Shown here: one piece after another, positions 31,429 through 40,414 of the stretch
Layout of the letters: every line of letters starts with the position of its first letter
Numbering within the stretch: the first letter of the stretch is position 1
Assembly (NCBI GenBank): GCA_021799595.1
Contig: JAJZAF010000005.1
Span: 1-49,636 of the forward strand
Direction: 5' to 3'
From: a bacterium
GTDB lineage: Bacteria > Patescibacteriota > Saccharimonadia > Saccharimonadales > UBA4665
Length of the DNA: 49,636 bases
Program-made: the position numbers and the translations under genes
Notes under the pieces: generated by a model
The model's database searches: none
Told to the model about the DNA's origin: nothing
Seen by the model: the letters and a program-made list of their open reading frames with translations, nothing else

Positions 31429-32670
31429 ATGACACGTTTTTTATCTCAAGCACTTCAAGCGGAAGAACCACAGTTTCATAAACACCTTATGAAACTAGAG
31501 GCGGCCAGTGGTCACCCGAGTACCGATATTCGTTTAACGACCGAGATTGATCAACTAACTAAAGTGAAGTTGATGGCTCTCGGCCTTGATCCCTATGACA
31601 CTACTTCGACTGAACTATACCATGCTTTGCAGGAACGACTGGCGGCCGATGACATTCGTCTGACGCGCTACTTGAGGACTGAGGCAGCTCATCACGTTTC
31701 AGCGGAGGCAGACGTGATGGCCGGTATGATTGAGTGCGTAAAAGGCCTTGGTATACCCAAGAATTGCTTTGTTATTAAACTGAGCGTCATACGCGAGCTT
31801 ATAAAAGCACAGCCGCCGAAACGAGCAATGAAACGTCTCGGTTATCGCTCACTCGCTTCATTTTTAAAGCATGAACCTATGCCGCTTGCCCTGGCTGCTG
31901 CCTGGCTTTGTGAAAGTGAAACCTGGCGCAGTCGTTATCTGGCTGGTTATAAAACGCTATCGCCGCATGATTTTGAGACCCGCATTATTCACTTGATTGA
32001 ACCGACATCACCCCGCTGGCGTTTGTTGGCTGCAGAGGTGATTGATCAAACACGTCATACTGTATTCGGCATCAAAGAGATCGGCAGCATCATCTTTCTG
32101 CCTTTGTCATCAAGTAAGTTGCCATCTGGGGTCATAAGTGCTAGTCTCGGCGTGGCTCTCCATGAGCTAAACGATATCCGTGCCTGTTCAACTTATCTCC
32201 AGCTATCTCAGGTAAAACATGACTTTGGTCAACAAGTCATGGCAATAGCTGATGAAGAACCATATCTGAAGACCCAACTATATGGCGAAACGTTACCGTG
32301 GAAACTTATTCACCACTATTATGCTCGATTCAAGCATAGCTTTGATGAAGCAGTCTTTGAACCGTATATTCAGCTTCAGGATATGCATTGGCAGTCGGTA
32401 GAGCGGGCTCTTGCTCACATCGATCCAGACTTAAGCTTTTGGCGTCATTGTGATTGGCTGGGCTTTGTCGGCCATGATCAAAAGCCGGTGTCGATGAACT
32501 TTGTTGACGCGGCTCTGAACTACTGCAACAAGCTGCCGTTTGAAAAGCGCATTGTTCACTTTTTCCAGATGTCGCTTTGGGACGAGCTGCTCTTGCGTTA
32601 CCTACATCCTGAGCCGGTGGAAGAGGCGGTTGCATTTGAAATGCAACCAGAACTTGTGGGGAGAGAATAA
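31429..32670 (+). CDS. Uncharacterised 413-residue protein
   Basis: I do not recognise a family. The protein is soluble, mostly helical, with no membrane span or signal peptide. The N-terminal third contains a SAP/winged-helix-like spacing around LTKVKLMALGLDPYDTTSTE (about 42-61), suggestive but not diagnostic. The middle repeats short Trp-containing helices, and a conserved-looking segment PLPLSSSK-type loop (IIFLPLSSSKLPSG) lies near 220. The next gene starts one base after its stop, so the two are co-transcribed. The upstream 97-bp gap has a GGAG and a TAAAAT near the start, but no clear promoter. An intact frame of this length in this context is clearly a gene. Confidence 0.75.
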   Translation: MTRFLSQALQAEEPQFHKHLMKLEAASGHPSTDIRLTTEIDQLTKVKLMALGLDPYDTTSTELYHALQERLAADDIRLTRYLRTEAAHHVSAEADVMAGMIECVKGLGIPKNCFVIKLSVIRELIKAQPPKRAMKRLGYRSLASFLKHEPMPLALAAAWLCESETWRSRYLAGYKTLSPHDFETRIIHLIEPTSPRWRLLAAEVIDQTRHTVFGIKEIGSIIFLPLSSSKLPSGVISASLGVALHELNDIRACSTYLQLSQVKHDFGQQVMAIADEEPYLKTQLYGETLPWKLIHHYYARFKHSFDEAVFEPYIQLQDMHWQSVERALAHIDPDLSFWRHCDWLGFVGHDQKPVSMNFVDAALNYCNKLPFEKRIVHFFQMSLWDELLLRYLHPEPVEEAVAFEMQPELVGRE

Positions 32671-32671
32671 T

Positions 32672-33313
32672 ATGGCAATAAAACAAGAGGAACGCAGATT
32701 ACGTTACTCGATTTGTGTCTCGGGAGCGGCCTCTGGTGAAACAGTTAAAGATGATGCTGAGAAAGCTCGAGCAGTCGGTAGGGCTATTGCCAAAAGTGGC
32801 CACATTATTACGACAGGTGCCACGATTGGTCTGCCATACTTTGCAGCTCAAGGAGCGAGCGAAGCGGGTGGTATGAGTATTGGTTTCTCTCCGGCCGTTA
32901 GTCTTAGAGAGCATCTCAGAAAGTATCGCTTACCGAATAATTGCTTTGATTTTATAAACTTTACCGGTTTACACTATGTCGGGCGTGATTTGTACCTTGT
33001 TCAATCCAGTGATGCTGTTATTACAATCGGTGGACGCTTCGGCAGTTTACATGAATTTACCTCGGCTTTAGAAGCTCACAAGCCCTGCGGAGTGCTGACG
33101 AGTAGCGGTGGAACGGCTGATCGTATTCCTCGCCTGATGGAAGCACTTGAACCGCCGGACGACTATCTGGTAATTTTCGATGATGACCCGGAGCGGTTAG
33201 TCAAACGTGTTATTGATCTCTTGGACGAAAAATATCACGATCTCCATGATGTACTCAGTCACCATGATCAACATTGGTACATGAAGCCGGATCACTTATC
33301 TCGCTCAGGCTGA
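32672..33313 (+). CDS. LOG-family (lysine decarboxylase-like Rossmann) protein
   Basis: A 213-residue SLOG/LOG-superfamily protein. The N-terminal SICVSGAASG nucleotide-binding loop, ITTGATIGLPYFAAQGA and the signature VITIGGRFGSLHEFTSALE (about 118-136, where classical LOG proteins have PGGxGTxxE) are visible. LOG enzymes release cytokinin-like bases from nucleotides, but many SLOG proteins only bind nucleotides, so the reaction is open. ATG 32672 follows GGGAGAG and begins one base after the preceding stop; an upstream in-frame ATG lies inside that gene. Confidence 0.85.
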   Translation: MAIKQEERRLRYSICVSGAASGETVKDDAEKARAVGRAIAKSGHIITTGATIGLPYFAAQGASEAGGMSIGFSPAVSLREHLRKYRLPNNCFDFINFTGLHYVGRDLYLVQSSDAVITIGGRFGSLHEFTSALEAHKPCGVLTSSGGTADRIPRLMEALEPPDDYLVIFDDDPERLVKRVIDLLDEKYHDLHDVLSHHDQHWYMKPDHLSRSG

Positions 33314-33325
33314 AAGACGCTGCCT

Positions 33326-33334
33326 TGTTACAAT
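33326..33334 (+). promoter_or_regulatory. Extended -10 TGTTACAAT for uvrB
   Basis: TGn-TACAAT ends 7 nt before the uvrB ATG; a leaderless transcript is predicted. Confidence 0.65.
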
Positions 33335-33340
33335 GAATAG

Positions 33341-35305
33341 ATGGCCCAGTTTCATCTCAAAAGCGATTTTCAGCCAACCGGTGATCAGCCGGAGGCAATC
33401 GCAGCTTTAATCGAAGGACTTAGTGTTGGTCAAAAACACCAGACACTGTTAGGTGTTACGGGCAGCGGTAAGACATTTACGGCGGCACAGGTGATAAATA
33501 AGCTCAATCGGCCCACGTTGGTTCTCAGTCATAACAAGACGCTAGCGGCTCAGTTGTATGGTGAGTTTCAGCATTTCTTTCCAGATAACGCCGTCCATTA
33601 CTTTGTCAGTTACTTTGATTATTACCAACCGGAAGCCTATATTCCCAGAAGCGATACCTATATTGAAAAAGATAGTCAGATTAATGAGGAAATTGATCGC
33701 TTGCGGCATGCGGCAACCGATGCGTTGTTGTCGCGCCGTGACGTTATTATTGTGGCCAGTGTCAGCTGTATTTACGGTATTGGCTCAGTGGAAGACTACC
33801 GAACTATGTCTATTAATGTTAAGAAAGGAACGCGGACATTGAGAGACAAGTTTATGCGTCACTTAACGGATATTCAATACCAGCGTAACGATCTGGATTT
33901 TCATCGTAGTACCTTTCGAGTGCGTGGCGACGTGGTTGATGTTTTTCCAGCCAGTGAGGAGTTTGCCTATCGTGTCGAGTTTTTTGGCGATGAAGTAGAG
34001 CGAATTACCAAAGTTGACCCGCTAACAGGTGAGATACTGGCAAATTTAAGGGAGTACACTATCTACCCCGGTTCACACTACGTGACACCTCAGGAGAAGT
34101 TGCATCGAGCTCTTGGTCAGATTGAAACTGAGTTGGCTGAACGGCTGGCTTATTTTAAGAAAGAGAATAAACTTTTGGAGGCTCAGCGTTTGGAACAGCG
34201 TACTCGCTTTGATATTGAAATGATGCAGGAAACTGGTTTTGTTAAGGGGATTGAGAATTACAGTCGTTACCTGACCAACCGTTCTCCAGGTGAGCAGCCT
34301 GCGACGCTTCTCGACTATTTTCCAGACGACTACTTGATGTTTATTGACGAATCGCATATGACAATTCCTCAGGTTCGCGGTATGTATAACGGTGATCGTT
34401 CTCGGAAGGAAGTGCTGGTCGAACATGGCTTCCGTTTGCCGAGTGCTTTAGATAACCGGCCGCTGACTTTTTCAGAATTTGAACGGCATGTTCACCAAAC
34501 TATATATATGAGCGCTACCCCGGCTGAATATGAATTAAGTCGTAGTCCAAAACCGATTGAACAGGTTATTCGACCGACCGGGCTGCTTGATCCTAACATC
34601 AAAGTTCGTCCAGTTGAAGGTCAGATTGACGATCTGCTGAACGAGATAAGAGAGACTATTAGTAAACGCCAACGGACGCTGGTGACCACACTTACCAAAC
34701 GGATGAGTGAAGACCTGGCAGAGTATTTAAAAGAGCTAAATATCAAAGTAGCGTATTTGCATAGCGACATTAATACCCTGGAGCGAACGGACATCTTACG
34801 AGATCTACGACTTGGTGTGTATGATGTACTGGTTGGCATTAATTTACTGCGTGAAGGGCTGGATTTACCAGAGGTTTCCTTAGTAGCTATTTTAGATGCG
34901 GATAAAGAAGGGTTTTTACGCAGTGAACCGGCACTTATTCAAACAGTCGGGCGGGCTGCTCGTCATGAAGAGGGACATGTCATTATGTACGGTGACCATG
35001 TAACTGACAGTATGCGTCGGACCATCGATGAAACAAATCGACGACGTGGCATTCAGGAGGCGTACAACAAAGAGCACCATATTACACCCAAAAGTATCAG
35101 CCGGTCGGTTGAGCAAAGTCTCAGACCTGAGCTACCGGAGGAAGCCAAACGGGCAAAGTTCGATCTGAAAAAAATACCGAAAGATGAGTATGGCAGCCTA
35201 ATTAAAGATCTGACGGCGCAAATGGAACTGGCGGCTGCTAATTTGCAGTTTGAGACTGCTGCCGAGTTGAGAGATATAATTAACGACATCAAAGCCAAAG
35301 TGTAA
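33341..35305 (+). CDS. uvrB: Excinuclease ABC subunit B
   Basis: A 654-residue UvrB, the DNA-damage verification helicase of nucleotide excision repair. Walker A GVTGSGKT is at 38-45, followed by the [19 protein letters not shown] beta-hairpin region, [14 protein letters not shown] (helicase motif II area), [27 protein letters not shown] and QTVGRAARH. The C-terminal UVR motif that contacts UvrC ([18 protein letters not shown]) is intact. Full length. It ends four bases before the stop of the convergent hydrolase gene. Confidence 0.97.
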   Translation: MAQFHLKSDFQPTGDQPEAIAALIEGLSVGQKHQTLLGVTGSGKTFTAAQVINKLNRPTLVLSHNKTLAAQLYGEFQHFFPDNAVHYFVSYFDYYQPEAYIPRSDTYIEKDSQINEEIDRLRHAATDALLSRRDVIIVASVSCIYGIGSVEDYRTMSINVKKGTRTLRDKFMRHLTDIQYQRNDLDFHRSTFRVRGDVVDVFPASEEFAYRVEFFGDEVERITKVDPLTGEILANLREYTIYPGSHYVTPQEKLHRALGQIETELAERLAYFKKENKLLEAQRLEQRTRFDIEMMQETGFVKGIENYSRYLTNRSPGEQPATLLDYFPDDYLMFIDESHMTIPQVRGMYNGDRSRKEVLVEHGFRLPSALDNRPLTFSEFERHVHQTIYMSATPAEYELSRSPKPIEQVIRPTGLLDPNIKVRPVEGQIDDLLNEIRETISKRQRTLVTTLTKRMSEDLAEYLKELNIKVAYLHSDINTLERTDILRDLRLGVYDVLVGINLLREGLDLPEVSLVAILDADKEGFLRSEPALIQTVGRAARHEEGHVIMYGDHVTDSMRRTIDETNRRRGIQEAYNKEHHITPKSISRSVEQSLRPELPEEAKRAKFDLKKIPKDEYGSLIKDLTAQMELAAANLQFETAAELRDIINDIKAKV

Positions 35306-35309
35306 TTTT

Positions 35310-36254
35310 TTAAGCAGCTAAAGATAATTCAGGCTTTCTCTTATGGATTTGATCTAAGACACTGATAATAATATCGGCCGTATCTTCTGGATCAGTTATG
35401 GGGGCTATGTGCTGAGAGCAAGGGTCTCTACGAACCTCAAATATATTAAACAGGTGGTGCGAGTCGTGCCTGACGGCTTCCAGTGGGAAAAAAGCATCTT
35501 GCTGCGAATGTATAGCTATCCTGCCTTTTCCCATTTTTGATAATTTCTGTAACCCCTCATGGAGATTGGCTGTACCGGCATCAATGCCTTCAGCAGCTGT
35601 GCGTAAGGGGCTATGGATAGCTCTATAGATCGTTTTAGCTGTTTGTTGTGGTGCATTAAGTAAGGCCAGACGTCCTATGCTTGGTAATAGCTCATGTGGA
35701 ATAAATTCACCGAAAAGCAGCTGTATCTCTTTTCGTAGGCCATACCTATTGAGGCCGCAAGAACCATCAAGTAGCACGGAGCCAATATACTCTGGTTTAT
35801 GGGTTGCAATGTCAACACTGGTACGTCCGCCGAGAGAATGGCCGTAAATATCAAAGGATTTGTGGCCCATTTCGTCCTTTATTTTTCGCATGACTGCCCA
35901 CGCATCCATGGACATAAGTTTGGCAGCTTGGACGACGACCAACGGGTTTATATCACATAAGCTTGGTCTATCCGATCGACTGTATGTGATGACACTTTTT
36001 CCACGCTGAGCTACAGCATTGGCCAGGCCTTGGTAAATCTCACCGGTTGTGAACCAGCCATGATTAAGTAGCAGGGGGTTTGGATCGGATAAAAGTTCTT
36101 CTCTAGAAGGAGTTGTGTACGTAAACTTTAGGTTGTCGCCCGCAATCTTGGTAGTGCCTGTCATATGCTTGACTTCTACGTCAGCTGGAGGTACCCCGTG
36201 AATGGCTAAGAGGCGTTCCATGGCTTGTTTGTGAAAAAATTCACACTCCACCAT
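35310..36254 (-). CDS. Alpha/beta hydrolase
   Basis: A 314-residue alpha/beta-hydrolase-fold protein. LLNHGWFTTGEIY carries the HG oxyanion element, IYGHSLGGRTSVDIA the nucleophile elbow, and IAIHSQQDAFFP plus SHHLFN supply the acid and a candidate histidine. I chose ATG 36254 (MVECEFFHKQ) over the ATG 17 codons upstream because AGGAA lies 8-9 nt before it and a TATTAT-type -10 is placed to give a short leader. It is divergent from gatC. The substrate is unknown. Confidence 0.85.
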   Translation of the reverse strand: MVECEFFHKQAMERLLAIHGVPPADVEVKHMTGTTKIAGDNLKFTYTTPSREELLSDPNPLLLNHGWFTTGEIYQGLANAVAQRGKSVITYSRSDRPSLCDINPLVVVQAAKLMSMDAWAVMRKIKDEMGHKSFDIYGHSLGGRTSVDIATHKPEYIGSVLLDGSCGLNRYGLRKEIQLLFGEFIPHELLPSIGRLALLNAPQQTAKTIYRAIHSPLRTAAEGIDAGTANLHEGLQKLSKMGKGRIAIHSQQDAFFPLEAVRHDSHHLFNIFEVRRDPCSQHIAPITDPEDTADIIISVLDQIHKRKPELSLAA

Positions 36255-36322
36255 AATGCTATTCCTAAACTTTCGGCTTGTAAAGCATAATATTAGCCAC
36301 TTCATATTGCGTACGGTTAGTC

Positions 36323-36331
36323 TGGTACAAT
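36323..36331 (+). promoter_or_regulatory. Extended -10 TGGTACAAT for the gatCAB operon
   Basis: The recurrent nonamer TGGTACAAT ends 11 nt before the gatC ATG, leaving a leader of about 4 nt. Confidence 0.65.
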
Positions 36332-36341
36332 AACTACCATC

Positions 36342-36635
36342 ATGGCAAAACTTACTCGTGAAGATGTCTTAAAATTGGCTCAACTTGCTCGACTTGAATT
36401 GACTGATGAGGAGATAGAAGAGTATCGCAGCGAATTGACTGCTATTTTAGGTTACGTTGAACAACTACAAAGTGTTGATATTGGTGGATTACGGCCGACC
36501 AATCAGGTAACTGGGTTAACGAATGTGATGCGGGCAGATGAGGTAGTGGATTATGGTTATAGGCCACTCGATCTACTAAAGAATGTACCGGACGTTCAAG
36601 ATGACCATATTAAAGTCAAGCGGATTATAGCCTAA
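36342..36635 (+). CDS. gatC: Asp/Glu-tRNA amidotransferase subunit C
   Basis: A 97-residue GatC, the small stabilising subunit of GatCAB. Family landmarks are DVLKLAQLARLELTDEEIEEY, the ILGYVEQLQSVDIGGLRPTNQV segment and the C-terminal NVPDVQDDHIKVKRII. It bridges GatA and GatB. It is the first gene of the operon, with a near-leaderless start; its stop overlaps the gatA ATG (TAATG). Confidence 0.95.
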   Translation: MAKLTREDVLKLAQLARLELTDEEIEEYRSELTAILGYVEQLQSVDIGGLRPTNQVTGLTNVMRADEVVDYGYRPLDLLKNVPDVQDDHIKVKRIIA

Positions 36636-38059
36636 TGGCGGGTCAATGGTTGCCGATTGTAGACCTGGCACAACAGGTGCAAGCAGGTTCACTGACTGCC
36701 GGTGAGCTAGTGGAGCGTTCACTTAACGCAATTGATGAAGCAAAAGACTATCAAGCAATCATTGCTATCACACCCGAACGAGCCAAAGAACGGGCCAAAG
36801 ATATCGATGAAAAGGTTAAAAAAGGCGAAAAAACCGGTCGTTTAGCAGGTGTACCCTTTATTGCAAAAGATAATTTTCTTGTGTTTGGAGCAGAAACAAC
36901 TGCTGCCAGTAATATCTTAAAGGGATTCACGGCTCCGTATCAAGCAACGGTCATTAATAGGCTTGAGGATGAAGGCGCTATCTGCGTAGCCAAGGCTAAC
37001 TTAGATGCATTCGGACACGGTGCCAGTACTGAGAACAGTGACTTCTTCGTGACAAAAAACCCACACAATAAAACACGTGTCCCTGGGGGCAGTTCTGGTG
37101 GCTCGGCAGCAGCCGTTGTATTGAATCTGGCGCCATTTGCTCTCGGGACAGATAGTGGCGGTTCATCACGCCAGCCAGCCAGCTTCTGCGGTTGTGTTGG
37201 TTATAAACCGACGTATGGGTTGATGTCACGTTCCGGTATTGTAGCGATGGCTAGCAGTACCGATACTGTCGGGATATTGACAAACAATATTAAAGATCTA
37301 GCACTTACACTTGATGTCATGGCTGGCCGTGACCCTTTGGACTCAACTACGATTGACCGTCAAGATGATTACACCAACCTTGTAGAGGATCAGACACCTG
37401 CTCGCATTGGTCTTATTAAAGAATGGCTGGAAGATGGTGTAGACAAAGACGTCAAAAGACAAATTGAGAGGGCAGTTGAGGTGCTGCGTGGCGTAGGATA
37501 TACCGTTGAAGAAGTGAGTATATCAAGCTTGCCCTTGTCGCTGGCAGCATACTACGTCTTAGTGCCGGCAGAGATTAGCAGTAATTTAAGTCGCTATGAT
37601 GGGCAGCGCTTTGGCTACAGTTTCTCTGGCGCCAAAAACCTCGAAGAAAGTTACCGTAAATCTCGAGAATTTGGTTTTGGTAAAGAAGCAAAACGCCGGA
37701 TCATGATGGGTACATACGTACTCAGTAGCGGTTACTATGACGCCTATTATAAAAAGGCACAAATCGTGCGAACCAAGCTTATTAGTGAGTTTACTGACGC
37801 CTTTAAAAAGTATGACTTCTTGGTTGGTCCTGTTACCCCGACCACGGCTTTTCCTATTGGTGAGAAAGGTGATCCGCTAGCTATGTACATGTGTGACATC
37901 ATGACCGTGGCTGCTTCAATTGTCGGCTGTCCATCAATTAGCGTACCGGCTGGAGTTGATGATCAAAACTTACCGGTCGGACTGCAATTATTGGCACCGC
38001 AGCGGGCAGACAAAGAACTACTTGGGCTTGCTCGTTACGTTGAGGAGTTATTATCATGA
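36635..38059 (+). CDS. gatA: Asp/Glu-tRNA amidotransferase subunit A (glutaminase)
   Basis: A 474-residue amidase-signature enzyme that liberates ammonia from glutamine for transamidation of Glu-tRNA-Gln and possibly Asp-tRNA-Asn. The Ser-cisSer-Lys triad is in place: Lys78 in FIAKDNF, the GGSSGGSAAAV block at about 151-161 and GTDSGGSSRQPASF about 20 residues later. Full length. It overlaps the following small gene by four bases (ATGA). Confidence 0.96.
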   Translation: MAGQWLPIVDLAQQVQAGSLTAGELVERSLNAIDEAKDYQAIIAITPERAKERAKDIDEKVKKGEKTGRLAGVPFIAKDNFLVFGAETTAASNILKGFTAPYQATVINRLEDEGAICVAKANLDAFGHGASTENSDFFVTKNPHNKTRVPGGSSGGSAAAVVLNLAPFALGTDSGGSSRQPASFCGCVGYKPTYGLMSRSGIVAMASSTDTVGILTNNIKDLALTLDVMAGRDPLDSTTIDRQDDYTNLVEDQTPARIGLIKEWLEDGVDKDVKRQIERAVEVLRGVGYTVEEVSISSLPLSLAAYYVLVPAEISSNLSRYDGQRFGYSFSGAKNLEESYRKSREFGFGKEAKRRIMMGTYVLSSGYYDAYYKKAQIVRTKLISEFTDAFKKYDFLVGPVTPTTAFPIGEKGDPLAMYMCDIMTVAASIVGCPSISVPAGVDDQNLPVGLQLLAPQRADKELLGLARYVEELLS

Positions 38060-38409
38060 GACTACTGCTTCGCACCCGACGATTGAATGTCAAGAAATAT
38101 ACCAAGCGTTGGCAGGAGCTGCAGCAATACTGTGCCAGCCGTAAAACATGGCCACAAGCGCTATCGGAGGCAGACGCGCTCCTCGATAAAGCGCTTAAGC
38201 AGCGGCGTTTCAAGGGAAAAACAACTGGTGAGCGGCTCGTGTCGGCGCAACATAAACTGACCAGTAATGATAGCGTCTGGTTTAGCCATAAGTTTTGCCA
38301 GAAGGTGCAAGGAGTTGACGTGCGCACGTTGAAGAAAAAAGAAATGCTGATAGCACTTGCAGGCTTCAGGCAGGCGCTGCGTGATCTTGGAGCGCTCAAA
38401 CATGATTGA
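38056..38409 (+). CDS. Conserved small basic protein inserted between gatA and gatB
   Basis: A 117-residue, strongly basic, helical protein. The central segment LLDKALKQRRFKGKTTGERL (about 42-61) and the C-terminal IALAGFRQALRDLGAL are the most distinctive parts; I recall similar small proteins in CPR genomes but cannot name a family. There is no membrane span and no cysteine cluster. It overlaps gatA by four bases and gatB by eight, so all three are translationally coupled. The basic charge and position suggest a tRNA- or GatCAB-associated role, which is inference only. Confidence 0.82.
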   Translation: MRLLLRTRRLNVKKYTKRWQELQQYCASRKTWPQALSEADALLDKALKQRRFKGKTTGERLVSAQHKLTSNDSVWFSHKFCQKVQGVDVRTLKKKEMLIALAGFRQALRDLGALKHD

Positions 38410-39877
38410 TCCTGCTGTGTACAAACGCTATCGGGTAACGATTGGTATAGAATGTCATGTACAGCTGAAGACGAAGACAAAGTTATTTGCTGCTGTTAAC
38501 AATGATGCTCGTGAAGCATCGCCTAATACACTTGTTAGTCATATTTGTTTCGGTCTCCCTGGCGCGTTACCGGTTTTAAACGAGGCAGCTATAGAACTGG
38601 CTGTAAGAGCAGCTTTTGCGCTCAACAGTCGACCTCAGACGTTTAGCAAATTTGATCGTAAGCATTACTTTTATCCAGACCTCCCTATGGGCTATCAGAT
38701 AACACAATACGATGAGCCTATCATTACCGAAGGATCAGTGAACATTGAGGTAAACGGGCAAACAAAAAAGATTGGTATAACCAGGGCTCACCTTGAGGCC
38801 GATGCCGGTAAGACGACACATCCAGCCGGAGCGGATTATAGCTTGGTTGATCTCAATAGGGCTGGCACGCCACTACTGGAGATTGTCAGCGAACCGGATA
38901 TGCACACCAGCCTGGAAGCTAAGGCATATGCCCGCGAACTGTATTTAACGATGCGCTATGCTGACGTATCTGATGCTAATTTATACTATGGGAACATGCG
39001 TTTTGATGTTAATGTCAGCGTCAGTGATTCTGATGAGCTGGGGACGCGGACAGAAACCAAGAACCTAAACAGCTTTCGTAGCGTTGAGAGAGCAGTGGAG
39101 TATGAGATTGATCGTCAAATTGAGCTCATTGAAAAGGGTAAGAGGGTCGTTCAAGAGACGCGCGGCTGGGACGAAGCCAAACAAAAGACAATCAGCCAGC
39201 GCAATAAAGAAAATGCAGATGATTACCGCTACATGCCTGACCCGGATTTACCGCCAGTTGTGCTCGATGATAATTATATTGAAAAGATTAAAAAAGCTAT
39301 GCCTGTGTTGCCTTGTGAGTGGCGTCGGCGTCTGGTGTCACTTGGTTTAGACAGTTCTCAGATTGAAATACTATTGGAAGCCGAAGTTGAGGATGGACAG
39401 GTGAACTACTTGTCACTTATTGAAACGTTGCTTGATCAGCCGGAAGTTGCTAGACAAGCAGCTAATTGGCAGATTAATGTCGAGATTCCGCTTAGAAGGG
39501 AAGAACAATTACCGTCAGTATATAGTAACAATGAACGTCTCGGTCTGTATAAGTGGCTATACAAAGCCTTTAAAGAAGGTAGAATGAACTCTAATCAGGC
39601 TCACCAGCTGTTACAGTTAGCTTTGCGTGAAAGTGCTATGCCGTCAGACATTCAGAAATATGCAGAAAGTAGGGGATTATTGCAAGAATCAAATGAATCG
39701 GCCATTCTTGAAATCGTTACTACTGTGCTTCAAGAAAATCCAAAGGCAGCCACAGATGTAAAGGACGGAGAAATGAAAGCCATTGGGTTTTTGGTTGGTC
39801 AAGTCATGAAGAAGAGCAGCGGCAAGGCTAATCCGGTAGTTGCTCAAGATCTCATTAAAAGACAACTTGGTTTATGA
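38402..39877 (+). CDS. gatB: Asp/Glu-tRNA amidotransferase subunit B
   Basis: A 491-residue GatB, the kinase/transamidase subunit that recognises Glu-tRNA-Gln. It has VTIGIECHVQLKTKTKLF at the start, YFYPDLPMGYQITQYDEP, HLEADAGKT, the LVDLNRAGTPLLEIVSEPD block, the EYEIDRQIELIEKGKRVVQET region and the C-terminal helical/YqeY tRNA-binding domain ending in VAQDLIKRQLGL. ATG 38402 overlaps the preceding stop; an earlier in-frame codon at 38357 is inside that gene. It is convergent with the DUF1697 gene, overlapping by six bases. Confidence 0.96.
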   Translation: MIDPAVYKRYRVTIGIECHVQLKTKTKLFAAVNNDAREASPNTLVSHICFGLPGALPVLNEAAIELAVRAAFALNSRPQTFSKFDRKHYFYPDLPMGYQITQYDEPIITEGSVNIEVNGQTKKIGITRAHLEADAGKTTHPAGADYSLVDLNRAGTPLLEIVSEPDMHTSLEAKAYARELYLTMRYADVSDANLYYGNMRFDVNVSVSDSDELGTRTETKNLNSFRSVERAVEYEIDRQIELIEKGKRVVQETRGWDEAKQKTISQRNKENADDYRYMPDPDLPPVVLDDNYIEKIKKAMPVLPCEWRRRLVSLGLDSSQIEILLEAEVEDGQVNYLSLIETLLDQPEVARQAANWQINVEIPLRREEQLPSVYSNNERLGLYKWLYKAFKEGRMNSNQAHQLLQLALRESAMPSDIQKYAESRGLLQESNESAILEIVTTVLQENPKAATDVKDGEMKAIGFLVGQVMKKSSGKANPVVAQDLIKRQLGL

Positions 39878-40396
39878 GGTAGCGGCCAATATTTTCTGAA
39901 GCGTGCGCATATTACGGTTGGTGTGCGCCTCTTTGTAGGGCTGTTTCGTTAGGTGCTGCGCAAAACTGCTCTTTAATGTAAAGCCTTTTTTAACTTGCCA
40001 ATATATAACTCCGTGACCATTATGAACTTTTTCAAGCAGTGGCTCAGTATTAGCGGTAGTTACCAACTGTGTATTTAGGTTGCTTTCAAAGAATACAACA
40101 TAATTTTGATAGTCGCTGTTGTCTGTAGAAAAAGGATAAGCCGCTACAACCTCTTTAAGATATTTTATAGGAATAACTTGCAAACGGGCTGAGTAGTGAA
40201 AGCGACTTGTGAGTGTACGCATTAGGCGGGCTTGTAAGTCCTTCAATTTGTCGTTACTCGTAAAGGTAACATTGCCGCTTTGTAGGATTGTACGAGCGTC
40301 TGTCAGTCCGGCGGACATGAACGCTTCTGTAAGGTCAACTGACTTAATAGTTCGGCCTCCGATATTGACACCACGAAGTAAAGCCACGCAATGCAT
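39872..40396 (-). CDS. DUF1697 family protein
   Basis: A 174-residue DUF1697 protein. The signature ALLRGVNIGGRTIKSVDL at the N-terminus and ARTILQSGNVTF at about 34-45 are unmistakable; the C-terminal part (YKEAHTNRNMRTLQKI) also fits, where the family typically ends near a TxRNxxT motif. No function has been established for the family. An extended -10 TGATATAAT lies 10 nt from the ATG, so the mRNA has almost no leader. Confidence 0.93.
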   Translation of the reverse strand: MHCVALLRGVNIGGRTIKSVDLTEAFMSAGLTDARTILQSGNVTFTSNDKLKDLQARLMRTLTSRFHYSARLQVIPIKYLKEVVAAYPFSTDNSDYQNYVVFFESNLNTQLVTTANTEPLLEKVHNGHGVIYWQVKKGFTLKSSFAQHLTKQPYKEAHTNRNMRTLQKILAATS

Positions 40397-40405
40397 AGTT
40401 AAGTC

Positions 40406-40414
40406 ATTATATCA
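40406..40414 (-). promoter_or_regulatory. Extended -10 TGATATAAT for the DUF1697 gene
   Basis: A minus-strand extended -10 whose 3' end is 10 nt from the ATG at 40396. It overlaps the end of the upstream HD-like gene region only by intergenic bases. Confidence 0.6.
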
